Counted from the first letter of the stretch, positions 37,543 to 47,567 are shown. The stretch: 64,000 nucleotides of DNA from an uncultured Helicobacter sp. (GCF_910577135.1 NZ_CAJTLL010000003.1:1-64000), one strand, 5' to 3'. Notes: generated from the letters alone by a model not told the origin. Numbers and translations: made by a program.

Positions 37543-38211
37543 CTACATCTCGCAGCAGTGTGGCACTTCTGTGGTAATGGGAAGCTTTAGCTCTTTCCAC
37601 ATATCAAATCCACCAATAAGCCGATAAAGCTGCGTATAGCCTAAATGTTTTGCCCACATAATGCCTAAATGTGCGCTTCCCACAGGCGCAAATATATGCT
37701 CCCCGCTATCATAAAAAACAATCTTAGCATCTTTATTATCCCCTAATAGCTCGATAAACTCCTTTTGCGCACGTGAAAGTCCATCAGCCTCCCAATTCCA
37801 CTCACTCCCATCATCATTAAGCGATGGGCTTAAGGCAAACTCAAAATGCTTCGCGTGAGGGATAAGCCCAAGATTATAAATCCCTCGTGGCAATGTGGAG
37901 ATGATGATAAACTCATCGCTCTTAGCAGCAAGGTCATTTGGCAAAATAAGCTCATATCCTGATAACTTAGCGCGTGTGATAAGTGAGCCTATCTCCTCAA
38001 TTTGCTCATTAGAAACTCCCGCTTTTTGCAATGCATCGCGCATACTTTGCTCTCCTTGCGTATCACCTGCACTCTCTTTTTCTAGCAATGCCACAATCTG
38101 CGGATAAGATTCTACGAGTTTAGCACTCTCACTTTTATCCTGCTCTTTTGCAGAATCCGAACAAGCACATAAGAAATACACACATAGCACATATACAAGT
38201 AGTTTTTTCAT
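37543..38211 (-). CDS. lipoprotein with rhodanese-like domain lacking the active Cys
   Basis: 222 residues with lipobox LCAC (cleavage before Cys17), so exported and lipid-anchored. The C-terminal half resembles a rhodanese fold: IVFYDSGEHIFAPVGSAHLGIMWAKHLGY and GGFDMWKELKLPI. Where rhodaneses have Cys in the loop after FYC there is Asp-Ser-Gly, so sulfur transfer is unlikely. A Cys pair sits at the very end (HCCEM). AAGGAG precedes the start; valS ends 15 bases upstream on the same strand. Confidence 0.75.
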   Translation of the reverse strand: MKKLLVYVLCVYFLCACSDSAKEQDKSESAKLVESYPQIVALLEKESAGDTQGEQSMRDALQKAGVSNEQIEEIGSLITRAKLSGYELILPNDLAAKSDEFIIISTLPRGIYNLGLIPHAKHFEFALSPSLNDDGSEWNWEADGLSRAQKEFIELLGDNKDAKIVFYDSGEHIFAPVGSAHLGIMWAKHLGYTQLYRLIGGFDMWKELKLPITTEVPHCCEM

Positions 38212-38226
38212 TGGTTACTCCTTAGG

Positions 38227-40926
38227 TTAAGATGATGATAGCACTTTAAGTTCAGCACAAATCTTATCATATTTTTCTTGTGTCCGTGTTAAACTCAAGC
38301 GATTTTGCTCTAGCACGGCTTTAGGAGCATTTTGTATAAATTTTTCATTACCTAGCATAGATTCTAGCTTCGCTATTTCCTTTTCAAGCTTTTGTTTTTG
38401 ATGGCTAAGACGAGCGACAAAAGAGCTTAAATCAATGCCGCTTAAGCGCACATAGCATTCACAATGCTCACCTACATCGCCCACACAGCCCTCAACCTTT
38501 GTTTGCGTAAAGTGCAAGTGCTCTATTTTAAGCATTTTGCATACAAATTGTGTAAGTAAAGACTCATCAAGTGGAGTGTGGATCTTCACATAGACATCGC
38601 CAATAGGCGCATTGCCAAGCTCAAACATAGCCTTCAAGCGGCGGATACACACTATCACATCTTGTATTAGCTCAAATTGATGTATTAGCTTAGCTCCTGC
38701 ATTATCGCTCCTATCCTGTGCCTTAGGATAAGGAGCAATCATAATAGAATCTGCAGATTCTATATCACTCGCGCTAAGGCTATGCCATAAATAATCCGTG
38801 ATAAAGGGCATATAAGGGTGCAGGAGTAAAAGGGCGGACTTAAAAATTGCGCCTAGCTCATAGATAGAATCTTTACTCGCCTTAGCAAGCTCAATCCCCC
38901 AATCGCAAAATTCCCCCCACAAAAAGCGATACAAAATACTCGCGCCCTGCTCAAAACGATAGCTCTCTAACGCCTGACGTACTTCATTTGTCGCTAAACA
39001 GAGACGTGCATACATATACTGTCCTAATGGCGTTTTTATCTCCATATCTTTAAGGTTTGCAAAGCCCTTTTGCTTTGCCATCTCGCCGCCAAGCTGCTCT
39101 AAATACATATTGAGGAATTGCGTGGCGTTATAAAGCTTGTTTGTAAAATTTTTTGTGTTTTCAAGCACCTGTGTGGAAAGCTTCACATCACGCCCTTGAG
39201 CGCATAATATCGCAAGAGTGAATCGCAGCACATCCGCGCCATAGGTTTGTATCATCTCTAAAGGATCAATCACATTTCCCTTGCTTTTACTCATTTTTTG
39301 CCCATTTTCATCACGCACAAGGGCGTGGAGATAGACATCTTTGACGGGCAATGCTTGAAGCAAAGATTCCCCGCTTAAAAGCATACGTGCTACCCAAAAA
39401 AATAAAATATCAAATCCTGTGATAAGCAGGGAATTAGGATAGAATGTTGCTAAATCCGTATCGTCATAAAGCGAGGATTGAGCTTGTGTATCGCCATTGC
39501 CCCAGCCTAGAGTGCTAAACGCCCATAAGCCGGAGCTAAACCACGTATCAAGCACATCTTCATCTTGCTTTGTAATCATCTTATGGCATTTAGGGCAGGT
39601 GGGATTCTCACTCTCTGCGGCGACTTTCTCACCGCATTGGCAATACCACACCGGGATTCTGTGCCCCCACCAAAGCTGACGTGAAATGCACCAATCTTTT
39701 AACTCCCTCATCCACGCATTATAGTTATTAATCCATTGTGGTGGAAAAAAGCGCAATTCCCCATCATTGACTTTAGCAATCGCCTTTTGTGCGGCTTCCT
39801 TTTTGACAAACCATTGCTTAGAGATATAAGGCTCTACGACATTGCCGCAGCGATAGCATTTACCCACTTGATTGCTATAATCCTCTATTTTTTCGATAAA
39901 GCCTAGCTCTTGCAATCTCTGCACGATAGCCTCTCTAGCCTCTAGTCTATCCCTCCCCGCAAATTCCCCCGCATTCTCATTTAAAATACCTTTTTGGTCA
40001 AACACCACGATTGAAGGGAGATTGTGCCTTTTGCCCACTTCATAGTCATTCATATCGTGCGCGGGAGTTACCTTCACGCAACCACTTCCAAACTCCATAT
40101 CAACGTGAGAATCCGCGACAATGGGTATAGGGCGATTAAGAATAGGCGAGATTACATTTTTGCCAACGAGATGTTTATACCGATCATCGTTAGGATTTAT
40201 CATCACGGCAGTATCACCAAAGAATGTTTCCGGGCGAGTGGTAGCCACGATAAGTGCTTGTGTGGAATCTGCAATAGGATAGCGCAAATAGTAGAGTTTG
40301 CCGTGATTTTCCTCATACTCTACTTCAATGTCTGATAATGCGCCATCTGCCACGCACCAATTTACCATATAGCAATCCTGCACGATTAAGCCTTGATTAT
40401 ACCATTGCACAAATGCCTTTTTAACAGCATTTTGTAAGCCCTGATCCATTGTAAAGCGTAACCGCGACCAAGCCGGGGTGATACCCAAATGACGCATTTG
40501 ATTAAGAATCGCCCCGCCGCTTTTTTCTTTCCATTCCCACACTTTAGCGATAAATGCTTCACGTCCTAATGTATCCTTATCTAAGCCCTGTGCTAAAAGC
40601 TGCTTTTGTACGACATTTTGCGTGGCAATCCCTGCGTGATCTAAGCCGGGCTGATAGAGCGTTTTATATCCGTCCATTCGCTTAAAACGTGTGATAATAT
40701 CTTGCAAAGTAAAAGTAAGTGCGTGTCCTATATGAAGCACACCTGTCACATTTGGCGGGGGCATCATAATGCAAAAAGATTTAGGGTTAGGGCTTTGCCA
40801 TAAGTGCTTATTACCTGCTATCTCAAAATATCCCCTTTCCTCACACAGCCGATAAAATCGTGATTCTATATCTTTATGGGCATAGCCCTTTTTATTTTCT
40901 TGCGGATTTTGAGTTGTGGGATTCAT
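38227..40926 (-). CDS. valS: valyl-tRNA synthetase
   Basis: 899 residues. HIGH at 65-68 within PPPNVTGVLHIGHAL, KMSKSKG near 545, a CP1 editing domain between (TTRPETFFGDTAVMI), zinc-type Cys pairs and a C-terminal coiled coil (KQKLEKEIAKLESMLG) that clamps tRNA-Val. Charges tRNA-Val. fliW starts divergently 80 bases away. Confidence 0.96.
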   Translation of the reverse strand: MNPTTQNPQENKKGYAHKDIESRFYRLCEERGYFEIAGNKHLWQSPNPKSFCIMMPPPNVTGVLHIGHALTFTLQDIITRFKRMDGYKTLYQPGLDHAGIATQNVVQKQLLAQGLDKDTLGREAFIAKVWEWKEKSGGAILNQMRHLGITPAWSRLRFTMDQGLQNAVKKAFVQWYNQGLIVQDCYMVNWCVADGALSDIEVEYEENHGKLYYLRYPIADSTQALIVATTRPETFFGDTAVMINPNDDRYKHLVGKNVISPILNRPIPIVADSHVDMEFGSGCVKVTPAHDMNDYEVGKRHNLPSIVVFDQKGILNENAGEFAGRDRLEAREAIVQRLQELGFIEKIEDYSNQVGKCYRCGNVVEPYISKQWFVKKEAAQKAIAKVNDGELRFFPPQWINNYNAWMRELKDWCISRQLWWGHRIPVWYCQCGEKVAAESENPTCPKCHKMITKQDEDVLDTWFSSGLWAFSTLGWGNGDTQAQSSLYDDTDLATFYPNSLLITGFDILFFWVARMLLSGESLLQALPVKDVYLHALVRDENGQKMSKSKGNVIDPLEMIQTYGADVLRFTLAILCAQGRDVKLSTQVLENTKNFTNKLYNATQFLNMYLEQLGGEMAKQKGFANLKDMEIKTPLGQYMYARLCLATNEVRQALESYRFEQGASILYRFLWGEFCDWGIELAKASKDSIYELGAIFKSALLLLHPYMPFITDYLWHSLSASDIESADSIMIAPYPKAQDRSDNAGAKLIHQFELIQDVIVCIRRLKAMFELGNAPIGDVYVKIHTPLDESLLTQFVCKMLKIEHLHFTQTKVEGCVGDVGEHCECYVRLSGIDLSSFVARLSHQKQKLEKEIAKLESMLGNEKFIQNAPKAVLEQNRLSLTRTQEKYDKICAELKVLSSS

Positions 40927-40971
40927 AAAATGCCTTTGTGGTATTTAATTTGCTTTAAATTTTGAGTGTAT

Positions 40972-40977
40972 TATAAT
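40972..40977 (+). promoter_or_regulatory. -10 box for fliW
   Basis: TATAAT inside GTATTATAATACC, about 30 bases before the fliW ATG. A good vegetative-type -10; no -35 is needed in this group. Confidence 0.6.
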
Positions 40978-41008
40978 ACCACAATGCTAAAAACAAATGG
41001 AGACGAGT

Positions 41009-41434
41009 ATGACTTATGAGCTAAAAATGCCTATTTTGGGCTTTGATGATGTCAAAAAGATAGAATTAGAAAAAATTGATGAGACATTTAGCAAGATTCG
41101 CGCACTTGATGGAAGCACACCCTTTGAGATGATTCTTGTTAATCCCTTCTCTTTGCTTAGCAATTATGATGTTACCATTCCTACGGCTGATGAAAAGCTA
41201 CTTGATTTAGATGAAAGCAGGGGCGATAAGGTAGAGCTATATTGCGTGGTAGTGGTGCAAAAGCCTATTGAAAACTCTATTGTAAATCTTATAGCACCTT
41301 TTGTATTTAATCCTGCTAATGGCTTCTGCTTACAGGTTACTACCTTGCCTGTGGCACAATATCCGCAATTTAGCAAGGTGCAGCCTTTAAAAGAGTTTTT
41401 ATCTAACGAAATTTTACAAACTCTCAATCAATAA
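41009..41434 (+). CDS. fliW: flagellar assembly factor FliW
   Basis: 141 residues; ATG 41009 has GGAG five bases upstream, so the earlier ATG at 40997 is rejected. KMPILGF, PFEMILVNPF and NLIAPFVFNPANGFCLQV are typical of FliW, which binds flagellin and the translation regulator CsrA, freeing flagellin mRNA when flagellin is low. The helicase gene follows after 15 bases. Confidence 0.93.
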   Translation: MTYELKMPILGFDDVKKIELEKIDETFSKIRALDGSTPFEMILVNPFSLLSNYDVTIPTADEKLLDLDESRGDKVELYCVVVVQKPIENSIVNLIAPFVFNPANGFCLQVTTLPVAQYPQFSKVQPLKEFLSNEILQTLNQ

Positions 41435-41449
41435 TCCCCTCTCACTCCT

Positions 41450-43483
41450 ATGCCGCTTTCACAACTTAATGCAGAACAAGCAGCGGCAGCAAGTGCGCCA
41501 AGTGGGCATAATCTCATTATCGCTTCAGCTGGCACGGGGAAAACCTCTACGATTGTAGGACGTATCGCCTATCTTTTAAATCAAGGCTATGCGCCTAAAG
41601 ATATTTTACTCCTTACCTTTACTAACAAGGCAAGTAGCGAGATGATATTGCGCGTGGGGAAAATCTTTAGCGAAGATGTAGCTAAAAATATAGAATCTGG
41701 CACATTTCACGCAGTAGCCTATCGCTACTTACGGGAACATCAGCATATCCATCTCAAGCAACCCAAAGAACTGCAAATACTCTTTAAAAGCCTCTATGAC
41801 AAGCGAGTATTTGTAGATAGAGAGCATAATAAACCATATTCCGCACAATATCTTTATGAATGCTACTCGCTCTTTGTAAATTCTGCTACCAAAAGCTCTT
41901 TTGGCACTTGGCTTATAGAGAGAAACCTCCAGCAAGAGCTTTACACGCCTATTTATGAAGACCTTATGGCAGAATTTAGCGAACTCAAAAATACCCATCA
42001 CTATGCAGACTATAATGACTTGCTTTTGCTATACAGAAAGGCTGTATCGGGGCTTGATAAACCACTTTTTGCCGAAGTGCTTTGCGATGAGTATCAAGAT
42101 ACCAATCCCTTGCAAGATTCTATACTGAATGCGCTCTGTCCGCCAAGCCTCTTTTGCGTGGGGGATTATGACCAAAGCATTTATGCCTTTAATGGCGCAG
42201 ATATTGGTATTATCAGTAGTTTTAAACATAAATATAGTGACGCGCAAGTTTTCACATTGAGCAAAAATTATCGCTCAAGCAAACATATCTTGCATTTAGC
42301 CAATAAAGTCATAGAAAAAAATGAACGCATTTATCCTAAACGTCTAGAGGTAGTCAAGCAAGGAGAATTTGCCCCTCCTAAGCTTATAGTCTATGATGAG
42401 CTTTTTTTACAATATCAGGGCATTGCTAAACGTATCGCTACAAGTAACTTGCCCTATGAGGATACGGCGATTATTTTCCGTAACAATTCAAGTGCTGATG
42501 GGATTGAGGCGAGTCTAAGAGAGCTAAATATCCCATCTAAGCGCAAGGGAAGTGTGAGCTTTTTTAACACAAAGGAGGTGAGTCTCTTGCTTGATATTTG
42601 CTCCCTCGTGCATAATCCGCGTGATATGATGGCGTATATCCACACGCTAAGTTATGGCAAGGGCATAGGCAATAGTATCGCAAAGGATATTTATGAGGCA
42701 CTTTTTGCCTTAGGTGCAGGAGACTGCCATAAAGGTATGTTTGAGCCAGACCACACTATAAGGGCATATAAGCAAAAGCATAAAAATACACAACTTGGGC
42801 TTTTTGATGATTTTTTTACTTTAGAATCTCAAGGGCGATTTGATGCGCACATCTCTCCATCTTTTGCCTCACACCCAATTTTACAGCACCCTAAGATTCA
42901 CAAAGATGGCGCAATGTTTTTAAGCGATTTTTATGAAATGCTTCATCAAATCCACCATCTTAAAAGTCCTAAAACACTTGTAAGCTATATCACCCAATCT
43001 CCATTTTTTGTAGGCATTATGCGCTCACTTGCCAATACAAGGGCGAAAAATAAAGATGGTAGCATTGATAGCACGCGATTTGACAATGTCTTAGAATCTA
43101 TCAATCGCAAGTGCAAACTTTTGTTTGATTTATCAAAAAACCATAATGATTTGGGCAAGTTTTTAAATGCGATGATTCTAGGCTCAAGCGAAGCCACGGA
43201 GGGAAGCGGGGTGCACTTGCTAAGTGTGCATGCAAGCAAGGGGCTAGAGTTTCAAAATGTGTATGTCGTGGATTTAATGGAGGGGAGATTTCCCAATAGA
43301 AAGCTTATGAGCAAAAGTGGGAGCTTGGAGGAAGAGAGGAGGCTATTTTATGTAGCTATCACCCGCGCGAAAGAAAATCTTATCCTTTCTTTTGCCAAAA
43401 AGGATATGTTAAAAAATATTGATTATGCCCCCTCGGTTTTCTTGTATGAGGGAGAATTACTACACAAAGAGAGTGTGATATAG
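41450..43483 (+). CDS. UvrD/Rep-family DNA helicase
   Basis: 677 residues of superfamily 1A: Walker A ASAGTGKTS (25-33), FTNKASSEM, DEYQDTN (motif II), GDYDQSIYAFNGAD (III), LSVHASKGLEFQNVYVVDL (V) and RRLFYVAITRAK (VI). 3'-5' unwinding in repair or replication restart. The length resembles Helicobacter Rep more than UvrD, but I cannot separate them by sequence here. Downstream DNA is repeat-rich. Confidence 0.9.
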   Translation: MPLSQLNAEQAAAASAPSGHNLIIASAGTGKTSTIVGRIAYLLNQGYAPKDILLLTFTNKASSEMILRVGKIFSEDVAKNIESGTFHAVAYRYLREHQHIHLKQPKELQILFKSLYDKRVFVDREHNKPYSAQYLYECYSLFVNSATKSSFGTWLIERNLQQELYTPIYEDLMAEFSELKNTHHYADYNDLLLLYRKAVSGLDKPLFAEVLCDEYQDTNPLQDSILNALCPPSLFCVGDYDQSIYAFNGADIGIISSFKHKYSDAQVFTLSKNYRSSKHILHLANKVIEKNERIYPKRLEVVKQGEFAPPKLIVYDELFLQYQGIAKRIATSNLPYEDTAIIFRNNSSADGIEASLRELNIPSKRKGSVSFFNTKEVSLLLDICSLVHNPRDMMAYIHTLSYGKGIGNSIAKDIYEALFALGAGDCHKGMFEPDHTIRAYKQKHKNTQLGLFDDFFTLESQGRFDAHISPSFASHPILQHPKIHKDGAMFLSDFYEMLHQIHHLKSPKTLVSYITQSPFFVGIMRSLANTRAKNKDGSIDSTRFDNVLESINRKCKLLFDLSKNHNDLGKFLNAMILGSSEATEGSGVHLLSVHASKGLEFQNVYVVDLMEGRFPNRKLMSKSGSLEEERRLFYVAITRAKENLILSFAKKDMLKNIDYAPSVFLYEGELLHKESVI

Positions 43484-43498
43484 ATTAAGAGTTGCCAT

Positions 43499-43536
43499 AT
43501 TGCTACGCTGTTGTGGCTATGCCACCGCGTAGTCTT
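43499..43536. repeat. intergenic stem-loop element, copy 1
   Basis: Starts ATTGCTACGCT and ends GCTATGCCACCGCGTAGTCTT; CTACGC pairs with GCGTAG. A longer copy lies 130 bases away. Confidence 0.6.
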
Positions 43537-43628
43537 GCTTTGCGGATCTAAAATCCGCTTCGCGCCTAAAGGATACACTTATGACTGCTAACGCATTCAT
43601 CAAGTGAGTTTCATAGGTTAAATTCACT

Positions 43629-43696
43629 ATTGCTACGCTATTTGCAAGTGTGGATAAGCACTTCGTGCATATATAGCTATGCCACCGCGTAGTCTT
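43629..43696. repeat. intergenic stem-loop element, copy 2 with insert
   Basis: Same ends as copy 1, but about 30 extra bases sit in the loop and contain their own hairpin GCAC/GTGC. It looks like a non-autonomous repeat with variable core. Confidence 0.6.
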
Positions 43697-43885
43697 ACAA
43701 ATGGGAGCGAAACCTCATAAAGCTACCGCCGTTTTTTTAAGCAAGTCTTATCAAAGCAAAGTTTATACGTAGAATCTAGACAGCATTGTATGCAAAAATC
43801 ACTTTTATTATGTTTTTATTTGCTTCAAGTTTATATATTATGCGTGATACAAAAACTTTAACACACAAAAAGTGAGGACAAAACA

Positions 43886-44311
43886 ATGATAGGTTTTGAA
43901 AAATATTTGCGAGAAAAGCATTTAAAAATCACGCCTCAACGTATTGCGATGCTAAGTCAAATCTATAATAACGGGCATATGAGTGTAGAAGAAATCTACG
44001 ATCAAATTAAATCAACATATCCTTCTATTTCTTTAGCCACTATTTATAAAAACATAAATGCCCTTTGTGAGGCAAATATTTTACGCGAGATCAAAGCCCC
44101 CAAAGATAAGCAAAAATATGAATTAAGTAGCGATAAGCATTTACACGTATATTGTGAGGTATGTGGCAAACTAGAAGATATTAAGCTTGAAACAAGTTAT
44201 TTGGAAAATGATTGTGGGCAAAAAAGTGGTTATGCCATTTCTGATATTTCTGCTGTGCTTATTGGCACTTGTCCGCAATGCAAAGAAGATAAGCAAAAAT
44301 TAGATGCTTAA
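43886..44311 (+). CDS. perR: peroxide-stress regulator PerR (Fur family)
   Basis: 141 residues: LKITPQRIAMLSQI and ISLATIYKNINALCEANI form the winged helix; CEVCGKLEDI and TCPQCKE give the structural zinc site. The short N-terminus and similarity to Campylobacterota PerR separate it from Fur at 28 kb. It represses catalase and alkyl hydroperoxide reductase type genes until oxidised. GAGGAC precedes the start. A strong hairpin follows the stop. Confidence 0.88.
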   Translation: MIGFEKYLREKHLKITPQRIAMLSQIYNNGHMSVEEIYDQIKSTYPSISLATIYKNINALCEANILREIKAPKDKQKYELSSDKHLHVYCEVCGKLEDIKLETSYLENDCGQKSGYAISDISAVLIGTCPQCKEDKQKLDA

Positions 44312-44336
44312 GATTAGGGTATAGCCCTATCTTAAG
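44307..44336. terminator. bidirectional terminator between perR and gltX
   Basis: CTTAAGATTAGGG pairs with CCCTATCTTAAG (12 bp with one bulged T) around a 5-base loop, followed by TTTGTTTG on the plus strand. It begins within the last codons of perR and faces the convergent gltX, so it can stop both. Confidence 0.7.
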
Positions 44337-44406
44337 TTTGTTTGTCTTCAATATGGGTAGTAGTTAAAAACATTATAACCCTACCTCAATCAAATTCATA
44401 AACCCC

Positions 44407-45786
44407 TTATGATGAAATAAGTCTCTTTATTCGCTTACAGCTCTCCTCTTTGCCAAGTATGGCTAGCACCTCGCAGATACCAATCCCGCCGCTTTTGCCT
44501 AACAAAGCACATCGTAAAGCGGGCATTAGCTTACCGATTTTAAGTTCATATTTTGCAGCATAATGATGGAGATAAGATTCCATATTTTGCGTAGATTCCC
44601 ATATATCACTCTCTGCGTCTTTAAATAGATTTTCTAAAGCCATAATAGCAGTGCTATCAAGCTTTGAGCGCATTTTTTCATCATATTCACAAGGAGCATT
44701 AAATACATCATTAAATCCTTGTGCAAACTCTACAAGTGTGCGGGAGCGGTCTTTAAGCGCAGGGTAGAGAATCTCACGCACCTTAGGGCTAAGCTTTGGC
44801 ACATTAAATGCGCTCAAAAGCTCCTCAAGCATAGCATTATCGGTATTTTTAATATAATGCGCATTAAGCCATAAGAACTTATCCTCATTATAGGCACTAG
44901 GCGCACTATTAAGGGCATTGGGATTAAACAGCTCTAGCATTTCTTTGAGCGAGAAAATCTCCTTATCGCCATAGCTCCAGCCCAAACGCACAAGAAAATT
45001 TAAAATCGCTTCAGGCAAATATCCCATTTTATAGTAATCCATCACTCCCATTGCACCATCACGTTTGCTTAGTTTGCGCCCTTGAGGATTAAGAATCATC
45101 GGCACGTGAAAAAATCGTGGAATAGTAAAATTAAGTGCGTCATAAACAATAATTTGCTTTGGCGTATTGCTTAAGTGGTCGTCCCCTCGTATCACATCAG
45201 TAACACCCATCAGCGCGTCATCAACTGCTACGACAAAGTTATAAGTAGGTGTGCCATCACTCCGCGCGATGATAAAATCATCAAGTTCCTTAGCTTGAAT
45301 ACATATCTCGCCTTTCACGCCATCGCTAAATCGTATCTCCCCTTCAAGCGGGGCTTTTATACGCACCACAGGGGCAACTCCCGCCGGAGGTGTGCCATCA
45401 AAATCGCGATAACGATTGTCATAACGTGGTGTTTGCTTTTTAGCCTCTTGCGCCGCGCGCAGTGCCTCTAGCTCCTCCTTGCTCATATAGCAATAATACG
45501 CCTTTTTAGAATCTAAAAGCTGCTTGATGTATTGCTTATAGGTATCAAAGCGCTGACTTTGATACACCACTTCACCATCATATTCTAACCCCACCCAATT
45601 AAATGCCTCCACAATTGCTTTTGCCGCTTCTGTGGAATTTCTCGCTAAATCTGTATCCTCAATACGAAGTAAAAACTTACCACCATTTGCCCGTGCATAA
45701 AGATAGTTAAACAATGCCGTGCGTAAGCCTCCAATGTGTAAATACCCCGTGGGAGAGGGTGCAAAACGTGTAACAATATGAGCCAT
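44407..45786 (-). CDS. gltX: glutamyl-tRNA synthetase
   Basis: 459 residues from ATG 45786 (AAAGGGAT upstream); the longer frame to 45873 adds 29 unrelated residues. HIGG at 17-20 in SPTGYLHIGGLRTALF and KLSKRDG near 247. Loads Glu on tRNA-Glu. Helicobacter carries two such enzymes, one of them specialised for tRNA-Gln; which this is cannot be decided by eye. Confidence 0.93.
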   Translation of the reverse strand: MAHIVTRFAPSPTGYLHIGGLRTALFNYLYARANGGKFLLRIEDTDLARNSTEAAKAIVEAFNWVGLEYDGEVVYQSQRFDTYKQYIKQLLDSKKAYYCYMSKEELEALRAAQEAKKQTPRYDNRYRDFDGTPPAGVAPVVRIKAPLEGEIRFSDGVKGEICIQAKELDDFIIARSDGTPTYNFVVAVDDALMGVTDVIRGDDHLSNTPKQIIVYDALNFTIPRFFHVPMILNPQGRKLSKRDGAMGVMDYYKMGYLPEAILNFLVRLGWSYGDKEIFSLKEMLELFNPNALNSAPSAYNEDKFLWLNAHYIKNTDNAMLEELLSAFNVPKLSPKVREILYPALKDRSRTLVEFAQGFNDVFNAPCEYDEKMRSKLDSTAIMALENLFKDAESDIWESTQNMESYLHHYAAKYELKIGKLMPALRCALLGKSGGIGICEVLAILGKEESCKRIKRLISS

Positions 45787-45883
45787 TTTATCCCTTTGTG
45801 AAACTTCAAATGCGTGAGTAGTATATAGTATTTTAACTTTTAAGTGGCTTTTGTAAGATTCCCAAAATATCATTTTTACACAT

Positions 45884-45889
45884 TATAAT
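45884..45889 (+). promoter_or_regulatory. -10 box for murG
   Basis: TATAAT in CATTATAATACCG, about 30 bases before the murG ATG. Confidence 0.6.
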
Positions 45890-45919
45890 ACCGCATTCAT
45901 TTTATGCGTAAGGATAGAT

Positions 45920-46966
45920 ATGTTTGCAATCACAGGGGGCGGCACAGGTGGACATTTAGCCATTGCTAAGGCTCTAGGTGAGGCTTTACAAGATGAGGGC
46001 AAAGAAGCCATTTATATAGGTTCGACTTTGGGACAGGATAAAGCTTGGTTTGAACATTCCTCACTTTTTAAGCAATGCTATTTTTTGCCCTCTGTGGGCG
46101 TGGTGAACAAAAGCGGTTTGGCTAAGCTAAAAGCCCTTTTTATACAATCTCAATGCGTTTTACAAGCACATAAGATTCTAAAAATTCATCAAGTGCAATG
46201 TGTGATTAGTGTGGGGGGATTTAGCGCTGGGGGCGCGAGTATAGCGAGTGTGCTATGTAGGATACCGCTTTTTATTCACGAACAAAATGCGATTAAAGGC
46301 AAACTCAATGCCATTCTCACACCCTTTGCTAAGGCCATTTTTGGCAGCTTTAAGGCAGATTCTAAACATTTTATCCGCACATCTTATCCGGTAAGAGATG
46401 AGTTTTTCACCTCTGCGCGAGTGCGCACACATATAGAGAATCTGCTGTTTTTGGGTGGTTCTCAAGGGGCAAAGGGCATTAATGACTTTGCCTTGCAAAT
46501 CGCATCTAAGCTTTTAGAGAGAGGAATTACAATCACTCATCAATGCGGAGAGAGGGACTATGAGCGTGTGAAGGCAAAATATGAGGAAATGGGGATTTTA
46601 ACAGAGATTGAACTTTTTGCCTTTGATACTCATCTTGTCAAGCGTTTGCAAAAGGCAGATATTTGCATAGCACGTGCGGGGGCTTCTAGCTTATGGGAAA
46701 TGAGTGCAAATGGGCTTATTGGTGTATTTGTCCCCTATCCATACGCGGCAAAGGATCATCAATACTACAATGCGCTTTATTTTACAAATGAGGACTTAGG
46801 GCTTTTAATACGGGAATCTGTCCTTGATATAAAGGCGGTTTTAGACTTTTTAGACACTATGCGGGGTGATGCTTTGAGCCAAAAATCGCAGCAAGTAATG
46901 GATAAGATTAAACCAAATGGGGCAAAAGAGATTTTAGGGCATATTGCTAGGCTAATGCAAAAATAA
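45920..46966 (+). CDS. murG: MurG, lipid II-forming GlcNAc transferase
   Basis: 348 residues. TGGGTGGHL (5-13) and a second Gly-rich GGSQGAKGIND; also SVGGFSAGGASIASVL, HEQNAIKGKLN and ARAGASSLWEMSANG for UDP-GlcNAc binding. Adds GlcNAc to lipid I on the inner face of the membrane. Its last 20 bases overlap the convergent LysE-type gene. Confidence 0.94.
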   Translation: MFAITGGGTGGHLAIAKALGEALQDEGKEAIYIGSTLGQDKAWFEHSSLFKQCYFLPSVGVVNKSGLAKLKALFIQSQCVLQAHKILKIHQVQCVISVGGFSAGGASIASVLCRIPLFIHEQNAIKGKLNAILTPFAKAIFGSFKADSKHFIRTSYPVRDEFFTSARVRTHIENLLFLGGSQGAKGINDFALQIASKLLERGITITHQCGERDYERVKAKYEEMGILTEIELFAFDTHLVKRLQKADICIARAGASSLWEMSANGLIGVFVPYPYAAKDHQYYNALYFTNEDLGLLIRESVLDIKAVLDFLDTMRGDALSQKSQQVMDKIKPNGAKEILGHIARLMQK

Positions 46967-47555
46967 TAAGACTAATAGCAATGCCAAACATCATACAAGC
47001 GACAATCCCTTCAAGTATCCGCCACGCAAGAGGTGAGGTGAAATAGTTTGAAAGTGCATTTGCCCCAAAACCTAGCAGCGCAAACCACGCCATAGAAGCA
47101 CCTATACAACCTATAAGAAAAGCTACTTGAGATTGAACACTCACTCCAAGACTACCAAGTAAGACAATGGCGTCTAAATATACGTGTGGATTTAGAAGCG
47201 TAATGCTAAGGGCTGTTCTAATAGTATGTGAGAGTGATGAATGAGTGCTATCCTTTTGTATGGAAATGCCTTTGTGTGATTGCAAGGCTGCTTTGCAAGA
47301 AGATATGCCATAGTAGCATAGAAATATTGCGCCCAAAATCGCTAAAATTTTACTCCATAGGGCAGATTCAGCAAATATACTCCCAAAGCCCAGCACGCCA
47401 ACACTCATTAGCACCACATCGCACGATACACACGTAGCACATACAAACAAAGTATGTTCTTTTTTAATAGCTTGTTTGATAACAAAGGCATTTTGCGCCC
47501 CAATAGCCGAGCAAAGCCCAAAAGAGACGAGGAATCCTTGCCAAAAACTATACAT
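46947..47555 (-). CDS. LysE/ArgO family amino-acid exporter
   Basis: 202 residues with six hydrophobic helices. GLCSAIGAQNAFVIKQAI and SITLLNPHVYLDAIVLLG are the family signatures, close to ArgO-type exporters of basic amino acids. The CapA-like gene is 12 bases upstream on the same strand. Substrate not proven. Confidence 0.85.
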   Translation of the reverse strand: MYSFWQGFLVSFGLCSAIGAQNAFVIKQAIKKEHTLFVCATCVSCDVVLMSVGVLGFGSIFAESALWSKILAILGAIFLCYYGISSCKAALQSHKGISIQKDSTHSSLSHTIRTALSITLLNPHVYLDAIVLLGSLGVSVQSQVAFLIGCIGASMAWFALLGFGANALSNYFTSPLAWRILEGIVACMMFGIAISLIIFALA

Positions 47556-47567
47556 ATTGCCATAAGT

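Larger units (their letters stand above)
43484..43885. other. intergenic region with a repeated stem-loop element
   Basis: No gene. It holds two copies of an element (43499-43536 and 43629-43696), described separately, and a hairpin GCGGAT/ATCCGC (43542-43557). The perR promoter should lie at its end, but no clear -10 was fixed. Confidence 0.5.
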
